Shown piece after piece: positions 26,044 to 34,036 of a DNA stretch of 50,698 nucleotides. Source of the DNA: DUNY01 sp964520055 (GTDB lineage Bacteria > Bacillota > Thermosediminibacteria > Thermosediminibacterales > Tepidanaerobacteraceae); contig CAZFME010000004.1 of assembly GCA_964520055.1 (NCBI GenBank), positions 1 to 50,698 on the forward strand. Direction: 5' to 3'. The position numbers and the translations under genes are program-made. The notes under the pieces were generated by a model that saw nothing but the letters and a program-made list of their open reading frames with translations, was not told where the DNA came from and made no database searches. Positions within the stretch are counted from its first letter, which is position 1, and every line of letters starts with the position of its first letter.

Positions 26044-26808
26044 TTACCATAAATCCTTAAGATTATACATCCTGTTAACATTGAACCGTTTTATCTCTTC
26101 CATGGGAGGAGACTGATAAAGGCCGATTTTGCTATGGCCCCAGTTGAAGTATTGTTTAACACTTAGCAAGAATTCTGCATGTTTTACCGAAGCGGCAATA
26201 GGGTCAATAACCGGAACTGAAAGGTATTGCTGAAGCTTGCCATAAAAACCGAACTGCATGGTGCATCCCAATATTATGACTTCCGCACCATCTTGCTCTA
26301 TGGCCTCCTTACCCTTGGCCTTCATCATTGTTTCGGTATACTCATCATCCTTGTGAAAATCCTCAACTCCAAGCTCCAGTAGTTTAACAGAGGCCAGCTT
26401 TTCTTGGTAACCGTACTTTTGTATGTTCTCCATTATTATTGGAACCCACTTATTTCTACCCGCTAAAATAGAAAATTTATATCCAAGCACTGCCGCCAGG
26501 CACATTGAGGCTTCTCCCGGGCCAACAATTACTATGTCAGTTATTTCCCTGGACTGATAAAGCCCCGGGTCATAAAAACAACCGATGATAACGGCATCGT
26601 AGCCGTGTTTTTCCGCCCATTTTACCTTATGTATTATATCTGCCGTAACAAGTATCTCATAGTACATGTATTCGAGGTTGGCCGGCCCACGTTCAAGGGA
26701 AGTAAAATCTATCTTTACATCCTTAGAAACAATTTGTTTTAAAAAACCGTCTATTTCAGGGGTCGAGTATACTTCCCCCACCGGATCGATATACAAGATT
26801 TTATACAA
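26044..26808 (-). CDS. Asp/Glu/hydantoin racemase family protein (copy 3, C-terminal extension)
   Basis: The protein has about 254 residues and starts MYKILYIDPVGEVYS. Catalytic cysteines are in IIGCFYDPG (near residue 80) and LGCTMQFGF, with VGPGEASM between. The core matches copies 1 and 2. The C-terminus continues about 30 residues past the usual end, beginning with HSKIGLY. I chose TTG 26808, because GGAGG lies 8 bases upstream. Initiation at 26877 would add an unrelated 23-residue leader. It ends close to the next gene and follows the M29/NicX-like gene after about 70 bases. Confidence 0.85.
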   Translation of the reverse strand: MYKILYIDPVGEVYSTPEIDGFLKQIVSKDVKIDFTSLERGPANLEYMYYEILVTADIIHKVKWAEKHGYDAVIIGCFYDPGLYQSREITDIVIVGPGEASMCLAAVLGYKFSILAGRNKWVPIIMENIQKYGYQEKLASVKLLELGVEDFHKDDEYTETMMKAKGKEAIEQDGAEVIILGCTMQFGFYGKLQQYLSVPVIDPIAASVKHAEFLLSVKQYFNWGHSKIGLYQSPPMEEIKRFNVNRMYNLKDLW

Positions 26809-26880
26809 GAAAAGCTCCTCCTTTCCTCCTCCAAGGCAGGTTGGGGTGTAAAGCACAACCTGCCTGATTAGTCTCATGGT

Positions 26881-27921
26881 TTACTTTGTAAGTTTTTCTG
26901 CCATGTCTTTTAACTTCTCATGAACAACAACACCGTTATCAAGCAGCTGAACACCGTCGAGCCACACTGAAGAATTCAAACAAATTCCGTCGGTATGGGA
27001 CACAGCCGGAATCCCGTCAGGTGGACAATCTTCAGCACTTTGATATCCAAGCCCCCATTCGGTGGCTCCCCATACCCTTTCATCTTCGAGGATATTGCCT
27101 GTAAGCTTCGCTCCTGGATTGAAACCGTAGCAGACATGGGCCAATCTGAACATGTGAGGATCATTTAAGCTTTCGAGCCATTTCCTAAACTCTACAGCTT
27201 GCCTGCCTCCTTCGATCTTGACTGCCCTACCTTTTTCCACGGTGATTTTTACAGGCTCGGCAAGAAGACCACATGGTGGTTCAATGGAACCGTCAAATAC
27301 CAAAGTACCGTTTATTGTTTCTGTTATCGGCGTCCATCCAATTTGTCCTGAAAGATAGTGTATACCGGGGACATTGGCCTTACCTACATCACAACTCATT
27401 GGATGGGTCGGGTTGTTTTCAAATTCGAGATGGGTACCCGCAGGAGTGGTTATTTTCATCTTTTTTGCCTGTTTGGTCATGTCTCTTACCTCAAACATGA
27501 ATTTTGCCAGCAGATTGGTATCCACCCTGCCTATAACTCTTACAATCATGTCCACATCCATACCGACAAGATTTATGTATCTTATCTTGTCATTTCCAAA
27601 AACAGCCCTTTCAAAGGGTGTGGAGTACAACAGCCATTTATTGTTGAACTCAGCCCATACATCGGAATGCTTCAGTGCTTCCGACAGTGCATCCACCGGC
27701 AGCATCGGATCTGCCGCTTTTCCAACGCCCATGGGGGCTGCAACCCATATCACCATAGGCTTCGCTCCTGCGGCGAAAGCCGCTTGTGCAACAGCATTTA
27801 CAACCCTTTCATCACTTTCTGTGTCTGCCGTAATAGCAAATGTTTCATCCTTTTTGAGCTCCAAAATGTCTTCAACAAGAGCCTTTGCAGCCTTGCCGAG
27901 CTCAACTTCATAATACTTCAT
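26881..27921 (-). CDS. M29 aminopeptidase/NicX-like metalloenzyme
   Basis: The 346-residue protein begins MKYYEVELGKAAKALVED. It has AAGAKPMVIWVAAP, GTHLEFENNPTHP, the IDGSIEPP-like FDGSIEPPCG, and near the C-terminus WGLGYQSAEDCPPDG, HTDGICLNSSVWLDG. This layout fits COG2309, which includes thermophilic M29 aminopeptidases and the metal-dependent dioxygenase NicX. Which activity it has cannot be told from sequence. It precedes three racemase genes and follows the dpp genes by 229 bases, so peptide or N-heterocycle processing is possible. The ATG has TAGGAGG upstream. Confidence 0.75.
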   Translation of the reverse strand: MKYYEVELGKAAKALVEDILELKKDETFAITADTESDERVVNAVAQAAFAAGAKPMVIWVAAPMGVGKAADPMLPVDALSEALKHSDVWAEFNNKWLLYSTPFERAVFGNDKIRYINLVGMDVDMIVRVIGRVDTNLLAKFMFEVRDMTKQAKKMKITTPAGTHLEFENNPTHPMSCDVGKANVPGIHYLSGQIGWTPITETINGTLVFDGSIEPPCGLLAEPVKITVEKGRAVKIEGGRQAVEFRKWLESLNDPHMFRLAHVCYGFNPGAKLTGNILEDERVWGATEWGLGYQSAEDCPPDGIPAVSHTDGICLNSSVWLDGVQLLDNGVVVHEKLKDMAEKLTK

Positions 27922-28150
27922 AAGCTTTAGCCTCCTAAAATAATTTCCCCACTTTATTTACAATTACCATTTATATAAACAACGGGTTTGTTGGGCCTAT
28001 ACCCACTCTTATGTGTATGGCATATTTTACCTTTTTTAAAATTAAAATTGATTCCGATGTAGAAAGTTACCCCGGTGAAGATAACGGTACATCTCCCTAA
28101 ACCTGTTATTCTAAAGCTTCTGTTTCTTAAGCATATTTTCCTCTATCATT

Positions 28151-29116
28151 TCAGTCAGCAAAAAGGCATGCGACGCTGTGACCGTTATCTGTAGAAATAA
28201 GTTCGGGTTCTGTTAAAGCACATTCTTTTCTTGCTTCAGGGCATCTTGTGTGAAACCTACAACCTGATGGAGGATTTATGGCGCTGGGGACACTTCCTTC
28301 GAGAACTATTACTTTTCTTTTAGTTTTAGGATCGATCTCAGGTATAGCTGAAATAAGTGCCTTTGTGTATGGATGCTTTGAATGGTAAAAAATATCACTT
28401 GTTGAACCTATTTCCACTATTTTGCCCAAGTACATTACAAGTATTCTGTCTGCCATATGCTGTACTACTCCCAGATCATGGGATATTAATGCATATGTCA
28501 GTCCCCTCTGCCTCTGTAAGTCTTTTAAAAGGTTTAATATTTGGGCTTGTGACAACGTATCTACGGCTGATGTTGGTTCATCAAGAACTACAACACTAGG
28601 ATTTAACGCCAGAGCCCTAGCTATTGCAAGTCTTTGCCTCTGACCACCGCTGAACTCATGAGGATAGCGGCGGATATGATCCGGGTTTAAACCGACAACC
28701 TCCAAAAGTCCTTGCACTTTTTCAGTAAGCTGTTTTTTATTTAACTTTGTATGGACTTTTAATGGTTCACCTATTATATCTCTTACCAGCATTCTGGGGT
28801 TAAGAGACCAGTAAGGATCTTGAAAAACAATTTGCAGGTTTTTTCTTAACTCATAAAGATCCGTTTTACTTAAATCAAATACGTCTTTGTCTTGGTATTT
28901 TACTTGACCGGATGTAGGGGATAGCAGCCTCAGCATCACTCTGACAAGTGTTGTTTTGCCACAACCGGATTCTCCGACAATACCCAATACCTCACCCTTT
29001 TTAAGGTCGAAACTTACGTCATCTACAGCCTTAACCCAGGCTACCGGCCTTTGTCGGACACCCGCTTTTATAGGAAAGTATTTTTTTAAATTTGTGACTT
29101 CCATAATACTGCCCAC
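28151..29116 (-). CDS. dppF: Dipeptide/oligopeptide ABC transporter ATPase (DppF/OppF)
   Basis: The protein has about 321 residues with Walker A GESGCGKTT, a Q-loop, the signature SGGQRQRLAIARAL and Walker B VVVLDEPTSAVD. It ends with the OPP C-terminal domain and its cysteine-containing GCRFHTRCPEA. I use GTG 29116, which overlaps the stop of the upstream gene and has GGGGGAG 5 bases before it; ATG 29104 is the alternative. It powers import through DppB-DppC, together with DppD. It is the last dpp gene. Confidence 0.93.
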   Translation of the reverse strand: MGSIMEVTNLKKYFPIKAGVRQRPVAWVKAVDDVSFDLKKGEVLGIVGESGCGKTTLVRVMLRLLSPTSGQVKYQDKDVFDLSKTDLYELRKNLQIVFQDPYWSLNPRMLVRDIIGEPLKVHTKLNKKQLTEKVQGLLEVVGLNPDHIRRYPHEFSGGQRQRLAIARALALNPSVVVLDEPTSAVDTLSQAQILNLLKDLQRQRGLTYALISHDLGVVQHMADRILVMYLGKIVEIGSTSDIFYHSKHPYTKALISAIPEIDPKTKRKVIVLEGSVPSAINPPSGCRFHTRCPEARKECALTEPELISTDNGHSVACLFAD

Positions 29117-30096
29117 TATTTCTCCCCCTCCCCGATGTGATGGCATGCAACCCAATGACCTTGCTCTACTTCCATCATCTTTGGCCTTGTATTGATACAC
29201 AGCTCCGTAGCTTTTGAGCATCTTGGGTTAAAACGACAACCTTTTGGCATTTTTACAGGGTCAGGCGGAAATCCTCCAGTCACTGAAAGCGGTTTTTCTT
29301 TCTGGGATGGCTTTGGTACAGCCTCTATAAGGGCAAATGTATACGGATGAAGGGGATTTCTGAAAACATCCTCCACTCTGCCGGTTTCAACAATCTGCCC
29401 TGCATACAGCAGGCCTACACGCTCACACATTTCAGAAACAACACCTAAGCTATTTGCTATAAATAGTACGGTCAGATTGGTTTTTCTCTTGATCTCTTTA
29501 ATCAGTTCCAAAACCCCCGCCTGAATGGTTACATCCAGCGCACGGGTAGGCTCGTCTGCAATTAATAATTCAGCTCCGCAGGAAAGTGCCATGGCAATAA
29601 CTACTCTTTGACGCATTCCTCCACTCAATTCATGAGGGTATTTGCTCATGGTATTTTGAGGATCTGGCAGTTTAACAAGGTCAAATAATTCAAGTGCCCT
29701 TGTTTCAGCTTGTTTCTTAGTAACCTTATCATGATATACAATAACCCTTTTTATTTGTTCTCCAACGGTAAAAACGGGATTTAGTGATGACATGGGGTCC
29801 TGAAATATCATGGAAAGCTTTTTACCGCGAATTTGCTGCATCTCTTTTTCGCTCTTTGCAAGAAGGTTTGTACCGTCGTAAAAAATTTGTCCGCTCTCGA
29901 TTTCACCTGGTGGGCATGGCACAAGATTAAATATTGATAAGGCCGTAATACTTTTGCCTGAACCGCTTTCTCCCGCAAGCCCAAAAGTTTCGCCCTTCTC
30001 TATAAATAGATGCTCCAGATCCAAAACATTTGCTAGACCATAATACGTATTAAAGTTTATTTTCAGGTTGTTTATTTCCAATAATGGTTTCGTCAT
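29116..30096 (-). CDS. dppD: Dipeptide/oligopeptide ABC transporter ATPase (DppD/OppD)
   Basis: The protein has about 326 residues. Walker A GESGSGKSI, the signature ELSGGMRQRVVIAMAL and Walker B LLIADEPTRALD are present, followed by the OPP C-terminal domain with GCRFNPRCSKA. The start is ATG 30096 with AGAGGTG upstream. Its ribosome site overlaps the 3' end of dppC. The pair DppD-DppF forms the nucleotide-binding dimer of peptide and nickel importers. One small oddity is IANSLGVV where most members have a histidine (SHDLGVV). This may weaken hydrolysis in this subunit. Confidence 0.93.
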   Translation of the reverse strand: MTKPLLEINNLKINFNTYYGLANVLDLEHLFIEKGETFGLAGESGSGKSITALSIFNLVPCPPGEIESGQIFYDGTNLLAKSEKEMQQIRGKKLSMIFQDPMSSLNPVFTVGEQIKRVIVYHDKVTKKQAETRALELFDLVKLPDPQNTMSKYPHELSGGMRQRVVIAMALSCGAELLIADEPTRALDVTIQAGVLELIKEIKRKTNLTVLFIANSLGVVSEMCERVGLLYAGQIVETGRVEDVFRNPLHPYTFALIEAVPKPSQKEKPLSVTGGFPPDPVKMPKGCRFNPRCSKATELCINTRPKMMEVEQGHWVACHHIGEGEK

Positions 30097-30110
30097 ATCT
30101 GTTTTCACCT

Positions 30111-31007
30111 CTAAATTCGTCTGGTCTTGGGATCAAGTATCTCCCGCAAACCGTCTCCAAGTAGATTAAAAGTTAAAACCGTAATAAACATCGCTACACC
30201 TGGAAATATCGAATACCACCATGCCGTAAGGAAATAATTCCTGCTGGTATTTAGCATTAATCCCCATTCGGGTGTAGGAGGCTGTGCACCGAGGCCAAGG
30301 AAGCTGAGTGCGGCAGATGTTAAAATAACGCTCCCAAAATCCATAGATGCCTGCACTATTAATGGGGATACACAGTTCGGAAGGATATGTGAAAATATAA
30401 TTTTAACATCAGGGGTCCCGATAGCCCTTGCAGCATCAACAAAAGGCCTTTCTCTGAGAGCTATCGCCTGACTCCGTAATATCCTTGTATACCAAGGCCA
30501 CCATGAAATTGCTATGGCAATCATGGCATTCGTAAGGCTTGGACCTAAAAAGGCCGCTATCGCCATAGCCAGCAGCATTGGTGGAAAACTTACGAAAACG
30601 TCGGTGATTCTCATTATTACTTCATCGATTTTCCCCCCACTATATCCCGCAATGACTCCAAGAGGCACTCCGATCAAGAGGGAAAGACCTACCGCCAAAA
30701 CACCGATTTGCAAAGAAATCCTTGTTCCGTAAATAATCCTGCTAAAAATGTCTCTGCCCAGTTCATCCGTACCCAAAATGTATTTTCCGCCCGGAGGCAA
30801 AAGTTTAAATTCAGGATCTGCATCGCCTATGACATGCCTTGGATACGGCACTATATAAGGAGCTATAATGCCGATAATTATAATAAATATAGACACTATC
30901 ACAGCTGTCATCGTTAATTTGTTTTTTTTCAAAAGGTAAATTGCATGCTTTATATTGTTAATTAAAGGTTGCAGTTCTTTAAGAATTTCAAATCTGTCGT
31001 TTTCCAA
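30111..31007 (-). CDS. dppC: Dipeptide ABC transporter permease (DppC)
   Basis: The 298-residue inner-membrane protein has an N-terminal transmembrane segment (about residues 33-53). LGTDELGRDIFSRIIYGTRIS is the hallmark of DppC-type permeases. The later IGTPDVKIIFSHILPN carries the EAA loop, which docks on the ATPases. Five or six segments are visible in total. The start is TTG 31007 with GGGGG 8 bases upstream. It follows dppB by 13 bases. Confidence 0.94.
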   Translation of the reverse strand: MENDRFEILKELQPLINNIKHAIYLLKKNKLTMTAVIVSIFIIIIGIIAPYIVPYPRHVIGDADPEFKLLPPGGKYILGTDELGRDIFSRIIYGTRISLQIGVLAVGLSLLIGVPLGVIAGYSGGKIDEVIMRITDVFVSFPPMLLAMAIAAFLGPSLTNAMIAIAISWWPWYTRILRSQAIALRERPFVDAARAIGTPDVKIIFSHILPNCVSPLIVQASMDFGSVILTSAALSFLGLGAQPPTPEWGLMLNTSRNYFLTAWWYSIFPGVAMFITVLTFNLLGDGLREILDPKTRRI

Positions 31008-31020
31008 CTGAGATACCCCC

Positions 31021-32031
31021 TTATAACCTTACCCGTGGGTCGATTGCCAAAAGGAGATCCGCCACAAGGTTTAAAAATACATAGCTGCATGCAGTAAATA
31101 TTGTAACACCCATAACAGCCGTATAATCAGAAGTAATGACAGAAAGCGATGTATAGCTTCCAAGCCCGGGCCAGTTAAATATCGCCTCTATTAGGAAAGT
31201 ATTGACAAGTGAATATCCGGCCGATAATGCTAGTACGGTAATTGTAGGGCCTAATGCGTTTTTTAGCGCATATGAAAGAACTACCATCCTTTCCGGTAAT
31301 CCATATGCTCTCGCAGCCCTTATATAATCTTCATTTAGAACTTCAAGGAGTGAAGATCTGGTCATCCTCGCTACAAGCCCTATCGGATATGCCGCAAGTG
31401 TCAGGCAAGGCAGGATGATATGTTTTGATGCATCAATTAAAGCAAGCTGATTGCCTGTGATAAGGCTGTCAAATAAAATCAGGCCGGTTATTTTCTTGAC
31501 CGGATACATGATTCTCGCCATCTCGCTCATTCGGCCGCCAATCGGTAAAATGCCAAGGGTCCTGAAAAATAAAAGCTGGAGTGTCATACCAAGCCAGAAT
31601 GTAGGAAGAGAAACCGAACCTACGGAAAAAAAACGGCAGAAGTGGTCAGGCCATCGATTTTGTTTGACCGCTGCAATAACACCCAGTGGTATGCCCAAAA
31701 CCAGTGCCAATAGCATGCTTATAATTACAAGCTCCAGGGTAGCCGGAATATATGCTTTTAAATCCTCTATAACCGGCTGCCTTGTCCTTATTGAATAACC
31801 CCAATCTCCCCTCGCCAACCCCGATATATATTTCCCATACTGAACATACAAAGGTTTATCAAGACCCAATTCCTTTTCCGCCTGCGCTATTTGCTGTGCC
31901 GTAGCCCTTGGGCCGACCCACCTGGCAGCAGGATTAGAGGGCACTACTCTTACCAAAAAAAATGTAATTGTTATAACTCCAAAAAGTACCAAAATGCCTA
32001 ATAGAATTCTTCTTACAATATAAGACCACAT
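31021..32031 (-). CDS. dppB: Dipeptide ABC transporter permease (DppB)
   Basis: The 336-residue protein has the N-terminal segment RRILLGILVLFGVITITFFL, the conserved ARWVGPRATAQQI and LGLDKPLYVQYGKYI, and RAARAYGLPERMVVLSYALKNAL as the EAA cytoplasmic loop. These are typical of DppB. It forms the translocation pore with DppC. The ATG is 14 bases after GGGGTGA. It starts 64 bases after dppA, and a GC-rich hairpin lies in that gap. Confidence 0.94.
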   Translation of the reverse strand: MWSYIVRRILLGILVLFGVITITFFLVRVVPSNPAARWVGPRATAQQIAQAEKELGLDKPLYVQYGKYISGLARGDWGYSIRTRQPVIEDLKAYIPATLELVIISMLLALVLGIPLGVIAAVKQNRWPDHFCRFFSVGSVSLPTFWLGMTLQLLFFRTLGILPIGGRMSEMARIMYPVKKITGLILFDSLITGNQLALIDASKHIILPCLTLAAYPIGLVARMTRSSLLEVLNEDYIRAARAYGLPERMVVLSYALKNALGPTITVLALSAGYSLVNTFLIEAIFNWPGLGSYTSLSVITSDYTAVMGVTIFTACSYVFLNLVADLLLAIDPRVRL

Positions 32032-32058
32032 ATAAATCTCACCCCTGTTTTGTCTAAA

Positions 32059-32086
32059 ATCAAGGCCGGTTCAAGCCGGCCTTGAT
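32059..32086 (-). terminator. Hairpin between dppA and dppB
   Basis: A perfect 11-bp stem (32059-32069 with 32076-32086) has a 6-base loop and is followed on the minus strand by only TTTAG. It could be a partial terminator that makes more binding protein than permease. Confidence 0.65.
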
Positions 32087-32095
32087 GAAAATATG

Positions 32096-33664
32096 TTATT
32101 CTTTGTATATATCGTAGAAAAATACGACATGAGAGTACAAGGGATTGTCATAATAGCCCTTGATACTCTTTAGTTTAGCCCTTGCAAACTGTTGGTCAAA
32201 GAAGAATACCGCCGGTATATCTTCCATCATTATTTCTTGAGCCTTGCCGTATAGCTCGATGGCTTTATCTCTGTCTGCACCGGAAATCCTATTGGCTTCA
32301 TCGATCAGATCATCATATTGCTTATTTTTCCAGTAGGCTAAATTAAAGACAATTGTATCTTCCGAGTGGAATAGACTATTGAGCCAGCTATAAGGATCAG
32401 CGTAGTCAGGCCACCAGTACATAACAAACAAATCTTGCCTATCTTCTGGATTGGTAGATTTAGCCATTTCCCACTGCGGTTCCCACGGCATACCTCTTAT
32501 TTCAAGGTCAATATTTAATTTTTTGAGCTCAGATTTCAGAAGTTCTGCGGATTTTCTTTCGTTTTCATCACCGGATTTATAGGTCAATAAAAGTTTGAAG
32601 CCGTTTTCATAGCCTGCTTCTTTAAGAAGCTCTTTGGCTTTCTCCAGATTGTATTCATACTGGAACAAATCACTGTTATGGCCCCATAATGCCTTTGGAA
32701 TTGGGCCTCTTGATTGTTCGGCATAACCGCTCATTACATGCTTTACAATATTATCATAGGGTACGGCGTAAGAAAGTGCTTGCCTGACCAACTTGTTATC
32801 AAGCGGAGGTTTTTCCATATTTAATAAGCAAATCATGTTTTGGAATGAAGGAGTTGTCACTATATCTATATTCGGATTGCTTTCCAATGCCTGCATGTCC
32901 TCAAATGGTAAAGTATCAACTATATCAGCCTCACCGGCTTCAAGCATTTGACGCCTTGTACCCGTTTCAGGTATCATCTTGACTATTGCCTTGTCAAACT
33001 GCTTATCATTCCAACCGCCCCAGTAATCGTCATATTTTGTCAAAACAACTTCATTACCTCTCTCCCAGTGCTCGATCATATATGGACCTGTGCCGCAGGC
33101 ATTTCCTTGAACATACCAATCATGCCCTTTTTCTTCCGCACACTTAGGACAGAATACATGCGCGGTATATCCGGCAGAAGCAATCATATCCAAAGCTGCA
33201 GGATATTTTAGCTTAAATTCAACAGTGTACTTGTCTTTAACATTTATTTCTTTGACCGGATCCCATATAAATGACGCACCTTGTCCTCTTTCCATGGTCC
33301 TCTCGATGCAATATTTTACTGAATTTGCATCGAATTCCTCTCCGCAATGAAATTTTACTCCCTCTCTGAGTTTGAATGTCCATATCATGCCGTCTTCACT
33401 GGTTTCATAGTCGGTAGCAAGAAGGTATATGAATTCATCTTTTAGTGGGTCGTAACGTATCAACTGTTCATAGATGTTGTTCATTACGATGATTTCATTT
33501 GAGAAAGTATCACTTGGGTCCCAGTAAACGACGGGTTCGCTCTGATATGCATATATAGCGATTTTTGGTTGAACAGTTCCCTGCTGTTGTTGTGAAGAAC
33601 ATCCTACAAGGAGTGTCAGTGCCATTGAGCATATCAGTAATAAAACAATTAACTTTCTTATCAA
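32096..33664 (-). CDS. dppA: Dipeptide-type ABC transporter substrate-binding lipoprotein (DppA)
   Basis: The 522-residue protein has a lipoprotein signal ending in LLVGCSS, then the SBP family 5 features SEDGMIWTFKLREGVKFHCGEEFDA and YDDYWGG. The initiator is TTG 33664 with GGAGGG 6 bases upstream. It should deliver peptides, nickel or other small ligands to DppBC. A CPKCAEEKGHDWY segment with two cysteines in the middle is not usual for peptide-binding proteins. The associated enzymes make an amino-acid-like ligand plausible. Confidence 0.93.
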   Translation of the reverse strand: MIRKLIVLLLICSMALTLLVGCSSQQQQGTVQPKIAIYAYQSEPVVYWDPSDTFSNEIIVMNNIYEQLIRYDPLKDEFIYLLATDYETSEDGMIWTFKLREGVKFHCGEEFDANSVKYCIERTMERGQGASFIWDPVKEINVKDKYTVEFKLKYPAALDMIASAGYTAHVFCPKCAEEKGHDWYVQGNACGTGPYMIEHWERGNEVVLTKYDDYWGGWNDKQFDKAIVKMIPETGTRRQMLEAGEADIVDTLPFEDMQALESNPNIDIVTTPSFQNMICLLNMEKPPLDNKLVRQALSYAVPYDNIVKHVMSGYAEQSRGPIPKALWGHNSDLFQYEYNLEKAKELLKEAGYENGFKLLLTYKSGDENERKSAELLKSELKKLNIDLEIRGMPWEPQWEMAKSTNPEDRQDLFVMYWWPDYADPYSWLNSLFHSEDTIVFNLAYWKNKQYDDLIDEANRISGADRDKAIELYGKAQEIMMEDIPAVFFFDQQFARAKLKSIKGYYDNPLYSHVVFFYDIYKE

Positions 33665-33712
33665 TTGTCACCCTCCTTTGTTTTTTTATTATATGCCACA
33701 ATCTTTCGTTAA

Positions 33713-33721
33713 ATTATAGCA
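33713..33721 (-). promoter_or_regulatory. Probable promoter of the dpp operon
   Basis: An extended -10 (TGCTATAAT on the minus strand, TATAAT at 33713-33718) lies 49 bases before the dppA start codon. The rest of the 372-base divergent gap holds the PBP promoter, and I saw no other feature. Confidence 0.5.
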
Positions 33722-33884
33722 TATAGTGCATCGGATTTCCAGAATAATTATAACTGGAATTTGAATAATAATAAATTAGTATGTTTTTACATTTCTGCTT
33801 GGTTAACAGTCTTACTGGTATTAGGCAGTGGTATTTGAGTGGATTTAAATACTCGGAAAACCGATAAGTTTCCTTATATTTTAT

Positions 33885-33897
33885 TGTGTGGTATAAT
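33885..33897 (+). promoter_or_regulatory. Probable promoter of the penicillin-binding protein gene
   Basis: TGTGTGGTATAAT has a perfect -10 (33892-33897) and an extended TG. It lies 140 bases upstream of the ATG, so the leader is fairly long. Confidence 0.5.
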
Positions 33898-34036
33898 GTC
33901 TTTATCTACTTATACCGCTTATAAAAACATGGTGAGTTTATACTTTTTAACCGACCGTATAGGGCCTCAAGCATATTGATTTTCCCAACTTTTATTTGTT
34001 TAACTTATTTAACCAGGAGGATCGGGGGAGGTTATC

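Noticed and set aside
27374..27913. Plus-strand frame opposite the M29-like gene
   Set aside because: It is a shadow of the well-supported minus-strand gene.
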